From positions 1-55,286 of the forward strand of contig JADZED010000014.1 in assembly GCA_020850715.1 (NCBI GenBank): a DNA stretch of 55,286 bases, written 5' to 3'. Of the stretch, positions 24,533-31,715 are shown one piece after another. How positions within the stretch are numbered: position 1 is the stretch's first letter; every line of letters starts with the position of its first letter. Made by a program: the position numbers and the translations under genes. Under the pieces are notes generated by a model. It did no database searches and was not told the DNA's origin. It saw nothing but the letters and a program-made list of their open reading frames with translations. The stretch comes from Acidobacteriota bacterium (GTDB lineage Bacteria; Acidobacteriota; Vicinamibacteria; Vicinamibacterales; CAVVIG01).

Positions 24533-25792
24533 ATGTCCACCCTGGTGATTGAAGGCGGCCGGCGCCTCTCGGGCGCGGTCGAAGTCGAAGGCAACAAGAA
24601 CGCGGCGCTCCCGCTGCTGGCGGCGTGCCTGCTGACATCCGAGCCGTGCGTGCTCACCAACGTGCCCCGGATCGGCGACGTCGAGGTCATGGCGAGGCTG
24701 ATCGTCGATCTCGGCGGTGAGGTCGAAGGCATCGGCACCTCCACGGTTCGCGTCCGCTGCGCCCGCGTGACGAAGGACGAGCCGGATCCGTCGCTGGTCG
24801 GGCGGCTCAGAGGGTCGGTGCTGCTGCTCGGCCCGCTGCTCGCGCGGCGCGGCCGCGCGCTGCTGGCGCCGCCGGGCGGCGATTTCCCGGCGCGCCGGAC
24901 GATCGGCACGCACCTGGATGCGCTGCAGGCGATGGGCGCGTGCGTGCTCGAGGGGCACGGCCACCGGCTCGAGGCCCCTGGAGGGCTGCAGGCCACCTCG
25001 ATCTACTTGTACGAGGCATCGGTCACCGGAACCGAGACCGCCCTCCTGGCGGCGGCGGCGGCGCCCGGCCTCACCGAGATCCGCCACGCCGCGTGCGAGC
25101 CGCACGTCGTGGAGCTTTGCGCGTTTCTGCGGCGGCTCGGCGTCGGCATCTCCGGAGCCGGGTCGACGACGATCCGCGTCGAAGGCGGGGCCACGCTGGG
25201 CGGCGCCGAGCACCGTCTGTGGGGCGACTACATCGAGGCGGGAAGCTGGGCGGTCGTCGCCGCCGTCACCGGCGGATCGATCGACGTCCATGGCGCCAGG
25301 CCCGAGGACATCGAGGTGGTCGCCGCGGTGCTGAAGCGCCTGCACGTCGAGTGCGGCATGGCCGGTGATGTCTTCCGCGTCGAGCCGTCGCGTCCGCACG
25401 CGGCCGGGCGAATCACGACCGGGCTGTGGCCGGGCTTCCCGAGCGATCTCGTGAGCCTGGTGACCGTCCTGGCGACCCAGGCCGACGGCCGCACGCTCGT
25501 GCACGACTGGCTGTACGAGCTGCGGCTGTTCGCGCTCGAGCAGCTGAGCGGCATGAGCGCCGACCTCTTTCTCTGCGACCCGCACCGTATCATCGTCAGC
25601 GGCCCGCGCCGGCTGCGCGGGCGCCCGCTCGACAGCCGCGATCTCCGGTCCGGGATGGCGCTCATCGCGGCCGCGCTCGCGGCCGAGGGGCGGAGCAGCA
25701 TCGCGCCGCTCGAGACAGTCGAGCGCGGGTACGGGCGGCTGGTGGAGCGCCTGCAGGCGCTCGGCGCGAACGTGGAGCGGGTGCAGCCGTAG
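24533..25792 (+). CDS. murA: UDP-N-acetylglucosamine 1-carboxyvinyltransferase with Cys-to-Asp active site
   Basis: MurA transfers enolpyruvate from PEP to UDP-GlcNAc, the first committed step of peptidoglycan synthesis. The 419-residue protein has the duplicated EPSP-synthase fold, starting LVIEGGRRLSGAVEVEGNKN with the catalytic lysine in NKNAA. The loop normally reading PGGC reads PPGGDFPARR, placing Asp at residue 117 where fosfomycin would alkylate Cys. Asp at this site is known in mycobacterial MurA and gives intrinsic fosfomycin resistance. A shorter-than-usual loop follows (RRTIGTHLDALQAMGA). The protein is otherwise intact and ends the nagZ-murA cluster. Confidence 0.88.
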   Translation: MSTLVIEGGRRLSGAVEVEGNKNAALPLLAACLLTSEPCVLTNVPRIGDVEVMARLIVDLGGEVEGIGTSTVRVRCARVTKDEPDPSLVGRLRGSVLLLGPLLARRGRALLAPPGGDFPARRTIGTHLDALQAMGACVLEGHGHRLEAPGGLQATSIYLYEASVTGTETALLAAAAAPGLTEIRHAACEPHVVELCAFLRRLGVGISGAGSTTIRVEGGATLGGAEHRLWGDYIEAGSWAVVAAVTGGSIDVHGARPEDIEVVAAVLKRLHVECGMAGDVFRVEPSRPHAAGRITTGLWPGFPSDLVSLVTVLATQADGRTLVHDWLYELRLFALEQLSGMSADLFLCDPHRIIVSGPRRLRGRPLDSRDLRSGMALIAAALAAEGRSSIAPLETVERGYGRLVERLQALGANVERVQP

Positions 25793-25883
25793 CCCACCGT
25801 GGTCGAACGCCAGCGCCGCACCGAGGACGACAAGACGCCCGGCGGCCCGGGCGTGACGAGCGAGAAGACCGGGAGCGCTTGAA

Positions 25884-25901
25884 CGGGCGCAACGCCGCCC
25901 G
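25884..25901 (+). terminator. Weak hairpin in the murA/secretin convergent gap
   Basis: CGGGCG (25884-25889) pairs with CGCCCG (25896-25901) around a 6-nt loop, in the space between two converging genes. There is no T tract, so a role in termination is only possible. A 27-codon open frame from the GTG at 25801 also fits in the gap, but I see no support for it. Confidence 0.25.
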
Positions 25902-25948
25902 CGGGATGCGACGGCGGCCGAATGCCGCTGGGGCTCGGTAACGGGCTG

Positions 25949-27787
25949 TCAGGGCGCCGGCGTCGCGGGCGCTCCTGGCAGCGCCGGGGGCGGCGCATCC
26001 GGCGGCGGCGCCTGGGGCGGCGCGCCGGGCGGCTCGAAGGGCGGCGGCTCGAGCGAGGCCGGCAGGTCGGGCAGCGGCGCGGTCGTGTCGCGGCCGACGC
26101 GGAACGGCCGCAGATCGGCCTCGTTGAGGTCGAGCACGCGGATGATGTGTGGCGTCAGCGTGAGCACGATGTCGGTCTGCTGCTTCGAGCGCGTGTTGTG
26201 CGCGAACAGCCGGCCGATGATCGGCAGATCGCTCAGCCCGGGGATTCCGTCCATCGACGACCGCTCGTCGTCGCGAATCAACCCCGCGAGCATGTTGGTT
26301 TCCCCGTCGCGCAGCCGGATGACGGTCTTGATCTCGCGGTTGCCGAAGGTCGGCAGGCCGCCGTACCCGGCGCCGGAGATGCTCGTAACCGCCACGTTCA
26401 GCGTCAGCGACACCTCGTCGTCGTGGTGCGTGCGCGGCGTGATGTCGAGGTTCACCCCGATGTTCTCGTAGGCGTACGACGTGATCGGGTTCTGGGCAGT
26501 GCCGCCGGTGGCGACCGGCACAAAGGTCGTCTGCGGCACCGGGACGCGCTCGCCGAACCGCGCTTGCGCGGGCATCCCCTCCGACGTGCGCAGCTGCGGA
26601 CTGGCCAGCGTGCGGGTGTTCGCGTCGGCCTTCAGCAGCCGGTAGTAGAGCGACGGCAGGTTGGCGAGCACCATGTCGGACGCCGTCAGGCTGCGCAGCG
26701 TGCCCAGCGTGATCGTGCCGTTCTCGCCGGTCGGCGCCGTCGCGGACCCGTCGAGTCCGGACGCGCCGGGCGACGCCAGCTGCAGGCCGTACTCCTCCAT
26801 GCGGGTGCGGTCGACCTCGAGCAGTTCGACGTCGATGATCACTTCGGGCCGGGCCTTGTCGATCGCGGCGATCACACGGGCGGCGGCGGCGACGTGCTCG
26901 GGCGTGTCCTTGATCGTGATGGCGTTGGTCGCCGTCACCGGCGAGATCCGGCGCGCGTCGAGGACCATGCGGAGCATGTCCATCGTTTCCTTCAGGTCGG
27001 CATTGCTCAGGTAGAACGTGCGCACGACGTCCTGCTCGTACTCCCGGCGCTTGGCCGGCGTATCGGGGATCACCGTAATGGTCCGCGGCGCGCTGACCTG
27101 GTAGAACGAGCGGGTTGCGCCGGCGACCGTGTCGAGGGCGCTCTCGAGCGACGTGTTGCGGAGGTCGACAGAAATCGGCGCCTCGCGGAAGGCGGGATCG
27201 AAGATGAGGCTGAGGTCCGCGAAGCGTGCGATCGCCGTGAACACGTCCCGGCTGCTCGCCTCGCGAAACGTCAGCGCCTCGGGCATGTGCACCTGGTCGG
27301 GCAGATCGAGCCCTTCGGGCCTGAACTCGCGCGCGCGTTCGATGAGCGTCTGCAGCCCGGTCTTGCCGTCGGCGGGCACGCTGATCTTCGCGCGCAGCTT
27401 GTTGCGCGTGGCGCGCAGATCGGCGTCGATGTCGCCGCTCGTCGGGTTCAGCTCCGACGCGATCTGGTACTGCACGAGCGCCTCGTCCAGCTTGCCGGCG
27501 GCGGCGAGCCGCCGGCCGCGATTGAAGTGTTCCTGGGCAGCGCGCAGCTTCACGCGCTCGAGCCCGGCGCGCGCGCCGGCCGACGCCGGATCGGCTTTCA
27601 GCGCCTTGGTGAACTCGACGACGGCGAGATCGTAGTCCTGGCGGTGCTCGGCATCGCGACCCCGGCGGGTGGCCGTGGCGGCGGCGCAGCCGGCGCCGAC
27701 GAGGCAGAGCAGCAGCAGCGCGGCGAGGCGGCCGCGGACACGGCGGGCCGGGGCGGCGGAATCAGCGGCCGGTAACAACGTCGACAC
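25949..27787 (-). CDS. Secretin (GspD-type) lipoprotein
   Basis: This outer-membrane secretin of about 612 residues has a lipoprotein-like signal (RGRLAALLLLCLVGAGC). An N-terminal TPR-like segment (HRQDYDLAVVEFTKALKADP, LAAAGKLDEALVQYQIASEL) is followed by an STN-like domain (FREASSRDVFTAIARFADLS) and N-domain repeats (VRTFYLSNADLKETMDMLRMVL, NAITIKDTPEHVAAAARVIAAID). The secretin core has IIDVELLEVDRTRMEEYG, GERVPVPQTTFVP, TGVNLDITPR-like IGVNLDITPRTH, and GIPGLSDLPIIGRLF, and the tail is Pro-rich. The GTG at 27787 keeps the overlap with lolA to 26 nt. An ATG at 27823 is the alternative. It is a second secretin, distinct from PilQ at 42976. Confidence 0.9.
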   Translation of the reverse strand: MSTLLPAADSAAPARRVRGRLAALLLLCLVGAGCAAATATRRGRDAEHRQDYDLAVVEFTKALKADPASAGARAGLERVKLRAAQEHFNRGRRLAAAGKLDEALVQYQIASELNPTSGDIDADLRATRNKLRAKISVPADGKTGLQTLIERAREFRPEGLDLPDQVHMPEALTFREASSRDVFTAIARFADLSLIFDPAFREAPISVDLRNTSLESALDTVAGATRSFYQVSAPRTITVIPDTPAKRREYEQDVVRTFYLSNADLKETMDMLRMVLDARRISPVTATNAITIKDTPEHVAAAARVIAAIDKARPEVIIDVELLEVDRTRMEEYGLQLASPGASGLDGSATAPTGENGTITLGTLRSLTASDMVLANLPSLYYRLLKADANTRTLASPQLRTSEGMPAQARFGERVPVPQTTFVPVATGGTAQNPITSYAYENIGVNLDITPRTHHDDEVSLTLNVAVTSISGAGYGGLPTFGNREIKTVIRLRDGETNMLAGLIRDDERSSMDGIPGLSDLPIIGRLFAHNTRSKQQTDIVLTLTPHIIRVLDLNEADLRPFRVGRDTTAPLPDLPASLEPPPFEPPGAPPQAPPPDAPPPALPGAPATPAP

Positions 27788-28424
27788 CGCGCGGCATCCT
27801 GAACGCGAAGTCTCTATCGGCAATTCCCACGTTTTCCTTCAGATTGGCGAAGGCGAAGCTCGAGCGCCCGCCCTGCGCGTCCGCCGTGACCAGGCCTCGG
27901 AGCTGCAGCGTCTCGGGATCGACCACCAGAATCAGCCAGTCGTACTCCTGCTGCGGCGTCCGCGGCACGAGCTTCAACGCGCGGGTGCCGTCCGGCATGC
28001 CGGGCGGCACGTCGACCGTCGACACGGCGAAGTCCCTCAGCAGCTCGCCCTTGCCCGCCAGGAACAACGCCGGGGTCGACGCGCGATCGCCCGCCGGCAC
28101 GTCGGTCACGAACACCTGGCGGTCCTGGGGGATGTAGGAGTACAGCTTGACGCCATCGGAGACGAACTCCTTCGGCTCGGGCTGCGTGTAGACCCAGCGC
28201 ATCTTGCCGGGCTTCTTCACGATCAGCCGGCCCCGCTCGGTCAGCCGCTTGCGCAGCACGCCGCCCTCATAGGTGTGCACGAAGTCGGCTGAGAAGTCCC
28301 TGACCGTATCGTATTTCCGTTGCAGAGCCTGTGCGAGCTCGGCTGCGTCGGGCTCGGCGGCGCGCGTCGGCGCTCCGGCCGCGGCGGCGAGCAGCGCCGC
28401 CAGGATGAGGCGTGAGCAGCCCAT
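27762..28424 (-). CDS. lolA: Outer-membrane lipoprotein carrier protein LolA
   Basis: LolA is the periplasmic chaperone that carries lipoproteins from the LolCDE exporter to the outer membrane. The 220-residue protein has a signal peptide (MGCSRLILAALLAAAAGAPTRA). The fold signatures are YDTVRDFSADFVHTYEGGVLRK, ERGRLIVKKPGKMRWVYTQPEPKEFVSDG and DWLILVVDPETLQLRGLVT. The 3' end overlaps the lipoprotein secretin gene, so a lipoprotein carrier and a lipoprotein-type secretin are translationally coupled. The upstream gap on this strand holds repeat copy C. Confidence 0.88.
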   Translation of the reverse strand: MGCSRLILAALLAAAAGAPTRAAEPDAAELAQALQRKYDTVRDFSADFVHTYEGGVLRKRLTERGRLIVKKPGKMRWVYTQPEPKEFVSDGVKLYSYIPQDRQVFVTDVPAGDRASTPALFLAGKGELLRDFAVSTVDVPPGMPDGTRALKLVPRTPQQEYDWLILVVDPETLQLRGLVTADAQGGRSSFAFANLKENVGIADRDFAFRMPRGVDVVTGR

Positions 28425-28487
28425 GAATCACGATATCACGCACCCGCGGCTGGACCGATGCGGCCGCTGCGCGCGTGAGGTCCGGTG

Positions 28488-28650
28488 TCTGGCGTCCAGT
28501 CCCGGTGGATCGCGGCATGAGTCGCGGAGCGCCGCGCCCTGAGGGCAAGGCGCGACGACCGAATATCTTGAGTGTTCGAGGAAGCCACGCGGCCAGCGGG
28601 ATGCCCCGCCAGGGAATGGCGTCGCGAACCACGGCGCCGCGACGCTAGCC
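28488..28650 (+). repeat. Dispersed palindromic repeat, copy C
   Basis: This copy is about 163 bp. It keeps GAGTCGCGGAGCGCCGCGCC on the left and GTCGCGAACCAC plus ACGCTAGCC on the right. The centre is more diverged (GAATATCTTGAGTGTTCG in place of the GATATC mini-hairpin). Its right end carries the TAG stop of the PolX gene on the minus strand, in exactly the same context as copy B with its neighbour. Confidence 0.75.
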
Positions 28651-30336
28651 GCTGCGCTTGCGCGCGAGGAGCTGCACCAGCTCCGCAACCGGCCGCGTAT
28701 TGGCGACGTGCCGCGCTTCGAGCCGCCCGCGGCGCGCCATGGTGACGCCGAGCGTCATCTGCCGCTCGAGCAGCTCGGCGCGGTGGCTGTCGCTGTCGAT
28801 CGACACCAGCACGCCGGCGGCGACCGCGCGGCCGGCCAGCTCTCCGCTCAAGTCGAGATGCCCCGGCGCCCCGTCGATTTCGAGCAGCGTGTGGGTCTGC
28901 GCGGCCGCCTCGAACAGGCGATCCCAGTCGAGGTCGTACCCCGGTCGCTTCGGCACCAGACGGTTGGCCGGATGGGTCAGCAGCGACACGAGAGGATGCT
29001 TCATCGCGCTCAGGTACCGGCGCAACAGCTGTTCGCCTGACTGCCCGGCCCGTTCGTGCAGCGAGGCGAGCACGATGTCGAACCGGCTCAGGATGCGATC
29101 CGGGAAGTCGAGCGCACCGCCAGGCAGGATGTCGACTTCGCAGCCGTGCAGGATGATCATGTCCGGCACCAGCGCGCGGACACGCGCGATCTCCTCGGCC
29201 TGCCGCGCGACATCGGCGGCCGTCAGGCGCCGGGAGGCGGCAGAGGTCGGCGAGTGATCCGTGATCGCGATGTACTCGTAGCCGAGCGCGCGGCAGGCGA
29301 GCGCCATCTCCTCGACCGAATGCCGCCCGTCGCTCCACGTGGTGTGCATGTGGAGATCGCCGCGGATGTCCGCGCGCGTGACCAGCACCGGCAATGCCCC
29401 GTGCCCGGCGAGCACGATCTCGTCTCCACCCGCCCGGATCTCCGGCGGGATGAACGGCAGGCCGAGCGCAGCGTAAATCTCCTCTTCCGTCGCGCCGATC
29501 GCCGGGCCGCCGCCGGAGCCGACCAGACCCGCCGGTTCGAGCCGCCGGCCCAACCGGGCGGCGCGCGCCCGCAAGGCGGCCACGTGGGCTGCCGAGCCGG
29601 TCAGGTGCAGCAGCATCGCGCCTGCCTGCGCAGGGTCTGCCAGCCGTACGCCGACCTGGGTGCGGTCGAACCGCAGGTAGATCCGGCGCGCCCCCCGGTG
29701 CAGCACCCGCGAGACCGCAGGCAGCGTCGCGAGATCGCCGACGGCGCGGGTCGGGTCGGCGGCCGCCGCGACCAATTCAACATCGCCGACCGTGTCGTCG
29801 CCGCGCCGCAGCGACCCCGCAGCCGAGGCCCAGGCGACGCCAGGCATGGTGCGCAAGGGCGCGAGCACCCGTTCGCCGATCGCCACCGCGCGCCCCAGGC
29901 CCAGGCGCGGCGTGCGCGCACGCAGGCCCGGCAAGGCCGCGGCGACGGCACGCTCCACCTCCGCGTCGCAGCCGGGCAGCCGCTGGATCGCGTGTGTCCG
30001 CACGGCCTCCGCAAGATCGGCCGCCGAGGTGACACCAAGGGCCGCGTGCATCGTGCCGAGCTGGGGGATGGTGACCGCCTCCGATTCGTACAGCCAGCGG
30101 AGGTCGGCGGGAAGGTCGGCAATCGCCGACTCGACGAGGATCCAGGCGCCGGTTTCGTGCATCACCCGGAGTCGATCGACGACGTGCGTTGCCGCGCCTG
30201 GCGGGGGCTGCTCGATCAACGGTCCGAGGGCGGCATCCGACTCGATCCCGTGGGCGCGAACGATGGCGGCGGCCTGCGTGAGCTCGGTCTGCTCGTGCGT
30301 GTCGCCGCGGATGGCGGCGAGCGCGGCCAGGTGCAC
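28645..30336 (-). CDS. PolX-family protein with degenerate polymerase site and PHP domain
   Basis: This 563-residue protein has the order of bacterial PolX: helix-hairpin-helix and polymerase-beta-like halves, then a C-terminal PHP phosphoesterase. The polymerase motif reads GSLRRGDDTVGDVELV, so the usual GDxD has become GDVE (D185, E187). The third acidic residue seems lost, with GVRLADP where VDLR is normal. The PHP domain (about 322-550) is intact: GDLHMHTTWSDG, IAITDHS, HGCEVDI, LASLHER, LLTHPANR and SIDSDSH. The N-terminus is short and divergent. The GTG at 30336 is the first usable start. It probably works as a nuclease or phosphoesterase rather than a polymerase. Confidence 0.82.
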   Translation of the reverse strand: MHLAALAAIRGDTHEQTELTQAAAIVRAHGIESDAALGPLIEQPPPGAATHVVDRLRVMHETGAWILVESAIADLPADLRWLYESEAVTIPQLGTMHAALGVTSAADLAEAVRTHAIQRLPGCDAEVERAVAAALPGLRARTPRLGLGRAVAIGERVLAPLRTMPGVAWASAAGSLRRGDDTVGDVELVAAAADPTRAVGDLATLPAVSRVLHRGARRIYLRFDRTQVGVRLADPAQAGAMLLHLTGSAAHVAALRARAARLGRRLEPAGLVGSGGGPAIGATEEEIYAALGLPFIPPEIRAGGDEIVLAGHGALPVLVTRADIRGDLHMHTTWSDGRHSVEEMALACRALGYEYIAITDHSPTSAASRRLTAADVARQAEEIARVRALVPDMIILHGCEVDILPGGALDFPDRILSRFDIVLASLHERAGQSGEQLLRRYLSAMKHPLVSLLTHPANRLVPKRPGYDLDWDRLFEAAAQTHTLLEIDGAPGHLDLSGELAGRAVAAGVLVSIDSDSHRAELLERQMTLGVTMARRGRLEARHVANTRPVAELVQLLARKRSG

Positions 30337-30364
30337 GAGGGTGGAATGCAGCGCGGAGACGGCG

Positions 30365-30730
30365 TCAGCCTTTCAGCGCGCCCGGCTCGGGAGGCGCCTG
30401 CTTGGGAGCGTCCTTCGTCTCGGTCGGAAAGTTTGCCGCGAGCCAGTCGCTGATGCCGCCCTGAAGCGCGAATGCCCGGTAGCCCTTGCGGATCAGTTCG
30501 GCCGCGACGCGCGAGCTCGAGACTTCGTTGGGATCGGAATCGTACACGACGACGTCGGTCTCGCGCGGAATCGACGGGGCGGGGCCTTCGACCGGGTAAC
30601 GAATCGCCCCGGGCAGGCGCACCGTGCTGTGCTCGTACGGATACTTCAGGCGGGCGTCGACCATGACCGGCGGGGGGCCGGCGTCGAGTCTCGCCTTGAG
30701 GTCTTCCTTGGTGATCCGGGGGACGGGCAC
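30365..30730 (-). CDS. Rhodanese-like protein lacking its catalytic cysteine
   Basis: This 121-residue single rhodanese domain has the usual frame: ITKEDLKARLDAGPPPVMVDAR, HSTVRLPGAIRYP, and the C-terminal KGYRAFALQGGISDWLAANFP. The active-site loop, expected as YCxCPxE with cysteine persulfide chemistry, reads VVYDSDPNEVSSSRVA, with Asp64 and Asp66 in place of both cysteines. It therefore cannot transfer sulfur in the usual way and may be a binding or regulatory domain. The tail is Pro/Lys-rich. The GTG start is preceded by a promoter 5 nt upstream. Confidence 0.82.
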   Translation of the reverse strand: MPVPRITKEDLKARLDAGPPPVMVDARLKYPYEHSTVRLPGAIRYPVEGPAPSIPRETDVVVYDSDPNEVSSSRVAAELIRKGYRAFALQGGISDWLAANFPTETKDAPKQAPPEPGALKG

Positions 30731-30735
30731 GAGGT

Positions 30736-30765
30736 ATTGTCGTCGCGCCGTCCAGAGACTGTCAA
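30736..30765 (-). promoter_or_regulatory. Sigma-70 promoter of the rhodanese-like gene (leaderless)
   Basis: On the minus strand TTGACA (30765-30760) and GACAAT (30741-30736) are 18 bp apart. The -10 ends 5 nt before the GTG at 30730. The promoter lies between the stop of the small zinc-ribbon gene and this gene, so the rhodanese-like gene can be transcribed on its own. Confidence 0.5.
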
Positions 30766-30772
30766 CGCCGCG

Positions 30773-31021
30773 TCAGCGGGCGGCGGCGCGTCCGAAGGGG
30801 AGGACGCGGGTGGAGCTCGACCGCCTGGTCGAGGCGGGCGCGGCGAGCCGCGCGGTCGTCCCGGCGGGCGCCGGCTTCTGCGCTCGATTCGGCTCGGGGC
30901 CGATTGCCCAGCCCGTCGATCGCTTGCCGCAGTGGACGCATCGCAAGAAGATCGCGCCAGGCTCGCACCAGGGGCCGTATTCGTGCCGCCCGCTCAGGTA
31001 GCAGTTGAACCAGTTCCACAT
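30773..31021 (-). CDS. Small zinc-ribbon-like protein
   Basis: This 82-residue protein begins MWNWFNCYLSGRHEYGPWCE and continues with IFLRCVHCGKRSTGWAI. The four cysteines (C7, C19, C28, C31) are arranged like a small metal-binding ribbon, with CVHC as the tight pair. The rest is a basic, low-complexity tail. The ATG has an AAAGG ribosome binding site. The N-terminal half looks like a conserved bacterial family, but I cannot name it. It may bind nucleic acid or a protein partner. Confidence 0.65.
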   Translation of the reverse strand: MWNWFNCYLSGRHEYGPWCEPGAIFLRCVHCGKRSTGWAIGPEPNRAQKPAPAGTTARLAAPASTRRSSSTRVLPFGRAAAR

Positions 31022-31213
31022 GTCGAGCCTTTCTATCGGACGGTTTGGTTGCCTACCCTATGGCAAGACCGGTGCCGGCACAACCATTATTCGGAAGGCC
31101 CAAAGATTTCTTGAAAGCTTTGGTTGTTGTGTGCAGCTCGCTGTTCCGGAGTGAAACACGGAAAGTGGCAATTCCAACAGCTTTGTAAGAAGATGCGGAC
31201 GGAAGCCACGCTC
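31022..31213 (-). other. AT-richer gap with several possible stem-loops
   Basis: This stretch is noticeably richer in A and T than its surroundings. Read on the minus strand it holds CCAAAG pairing with CTTTGG, the palindrome GTGCCGGCAC, and TTGCC pairing with GGCAA, all ahead of the small zinc-ribbon gene. It could be a structured 5' leader or simply divergent promoters. I compared it with the c-di-GMP riboswitch and did not find the required core. Confidence 0.35.
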
Positions 31214-31438
31214 ATGTCCAGACAGCTCGAATTCAGCGGCAAGCGCTACTGGATCCTCTCCGATCCCGACGGCAGCGCCTGGAAGGCGACCGTGGTCGAG
31301 ATCCTCGACGACGCGGGCGCGATTACCTCTGCGGTGGGAATCGAGGCGAAGGCCGAAACGCGCGGAGCGGCCGATGATGCGGCGGAGCGGAAGCTCCGGC
31401 GCATGGTTCGCGGTGCCGGAGCCGCGCCAGAGAGTTGA
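31214..31438 (+). CDS. Small soluble protein, function unknown
   Basis: This 74-residue protein begins MSRQLEFSGKRYWILSDPDG, continues AWKATVVEILDDAGAITSAVGIEA and ends in a helical basic tail (ADDAAERKLRRMVRGAG). The beta-rich first half followed by a charged helix looks like a real small domain. I do not recognise it. An in-frame ATG at 31193 would add seven residues. A tRNA gene lies on the opposite strand 13 bp downstream. Confidence 0.6.
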   Translation: MSRQLEFSGKRYWILSDPDGSAWKATVVEILDDAGAITSAVGIEAKAETRGAADDAAERKLRRMVRGAGAAPES

Positions 31439-31451
31439 GAATGTGAGGAGT

Positions 31452-31527
31452 TGGTGGACGGCAGGAGGCTCGAACTCCCGACCTCCGCGTTGCGAACGCG
31501 GCGCTCTCCCAACTGAGCTAGCCGCCC
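31452..31527 (-). tRNA. tRNA-Ala (anticodon CGC)
   Basis: This 76-nt tRNA on the minus strand starts GGGCGGCTAGCTCAG and ends GCCGTCC-A-CCA, with the CCA encoded. The anticodon arm CCGCG-TTCGCAA-CGCGG gives anticodon CGC, which reads the GCG codon. The T arm contains GTTCGAGCC. The acceptor stem has the G3:U70 wobble pair that marks alanine tRNAs, which supports the assignment. Confidence 0.95.
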
Positions 31528-31702
31528 ACTCGAGCGAACCCTCAGTGTAGCACGTCGCACGCGGGATTCCGCTCGGCAATGCAGGCGCCGGCGTCCGCAC
31601 GTCCCCACGCCAGCCATCGAGTCCCCGAGTTCTCGAGTCCCGAACGCCCTCGTCGCTGGCATCCCCCAATCCCCGGCTTCTCCATGCCCGCGGGTCCTCC
31701 GA

Positions 31703-31708
31703 TATAGT
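31703..31708 (+). promoter_or_regulatory. -10 box for pfkA (leaderless)
   Basis: TATAGT ends 7 nt before the ATG of pfkA. CAACGGA lies between them and does not make a convincing ribosome binding site at that distance. The upstream gap from 31528 holds degenerate GACTCGAG-like repeats and no recognisable -35. Confidence 0.45.
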
Positions 31709-31715
31709 CAACGGA

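Noticed and set aside
25801..25882. 27-codon frame after murA
   Set aside because: Too short, with no ribosome binding site and no known relative.
31022..31213. c-di-GMP (GEMM) riboswitch on the minus strand
   Set aside because: GGGTAGGCAACC and nearby stems are suggestive, but the GGGACGCAAAGCC core and correct helix order are missing.
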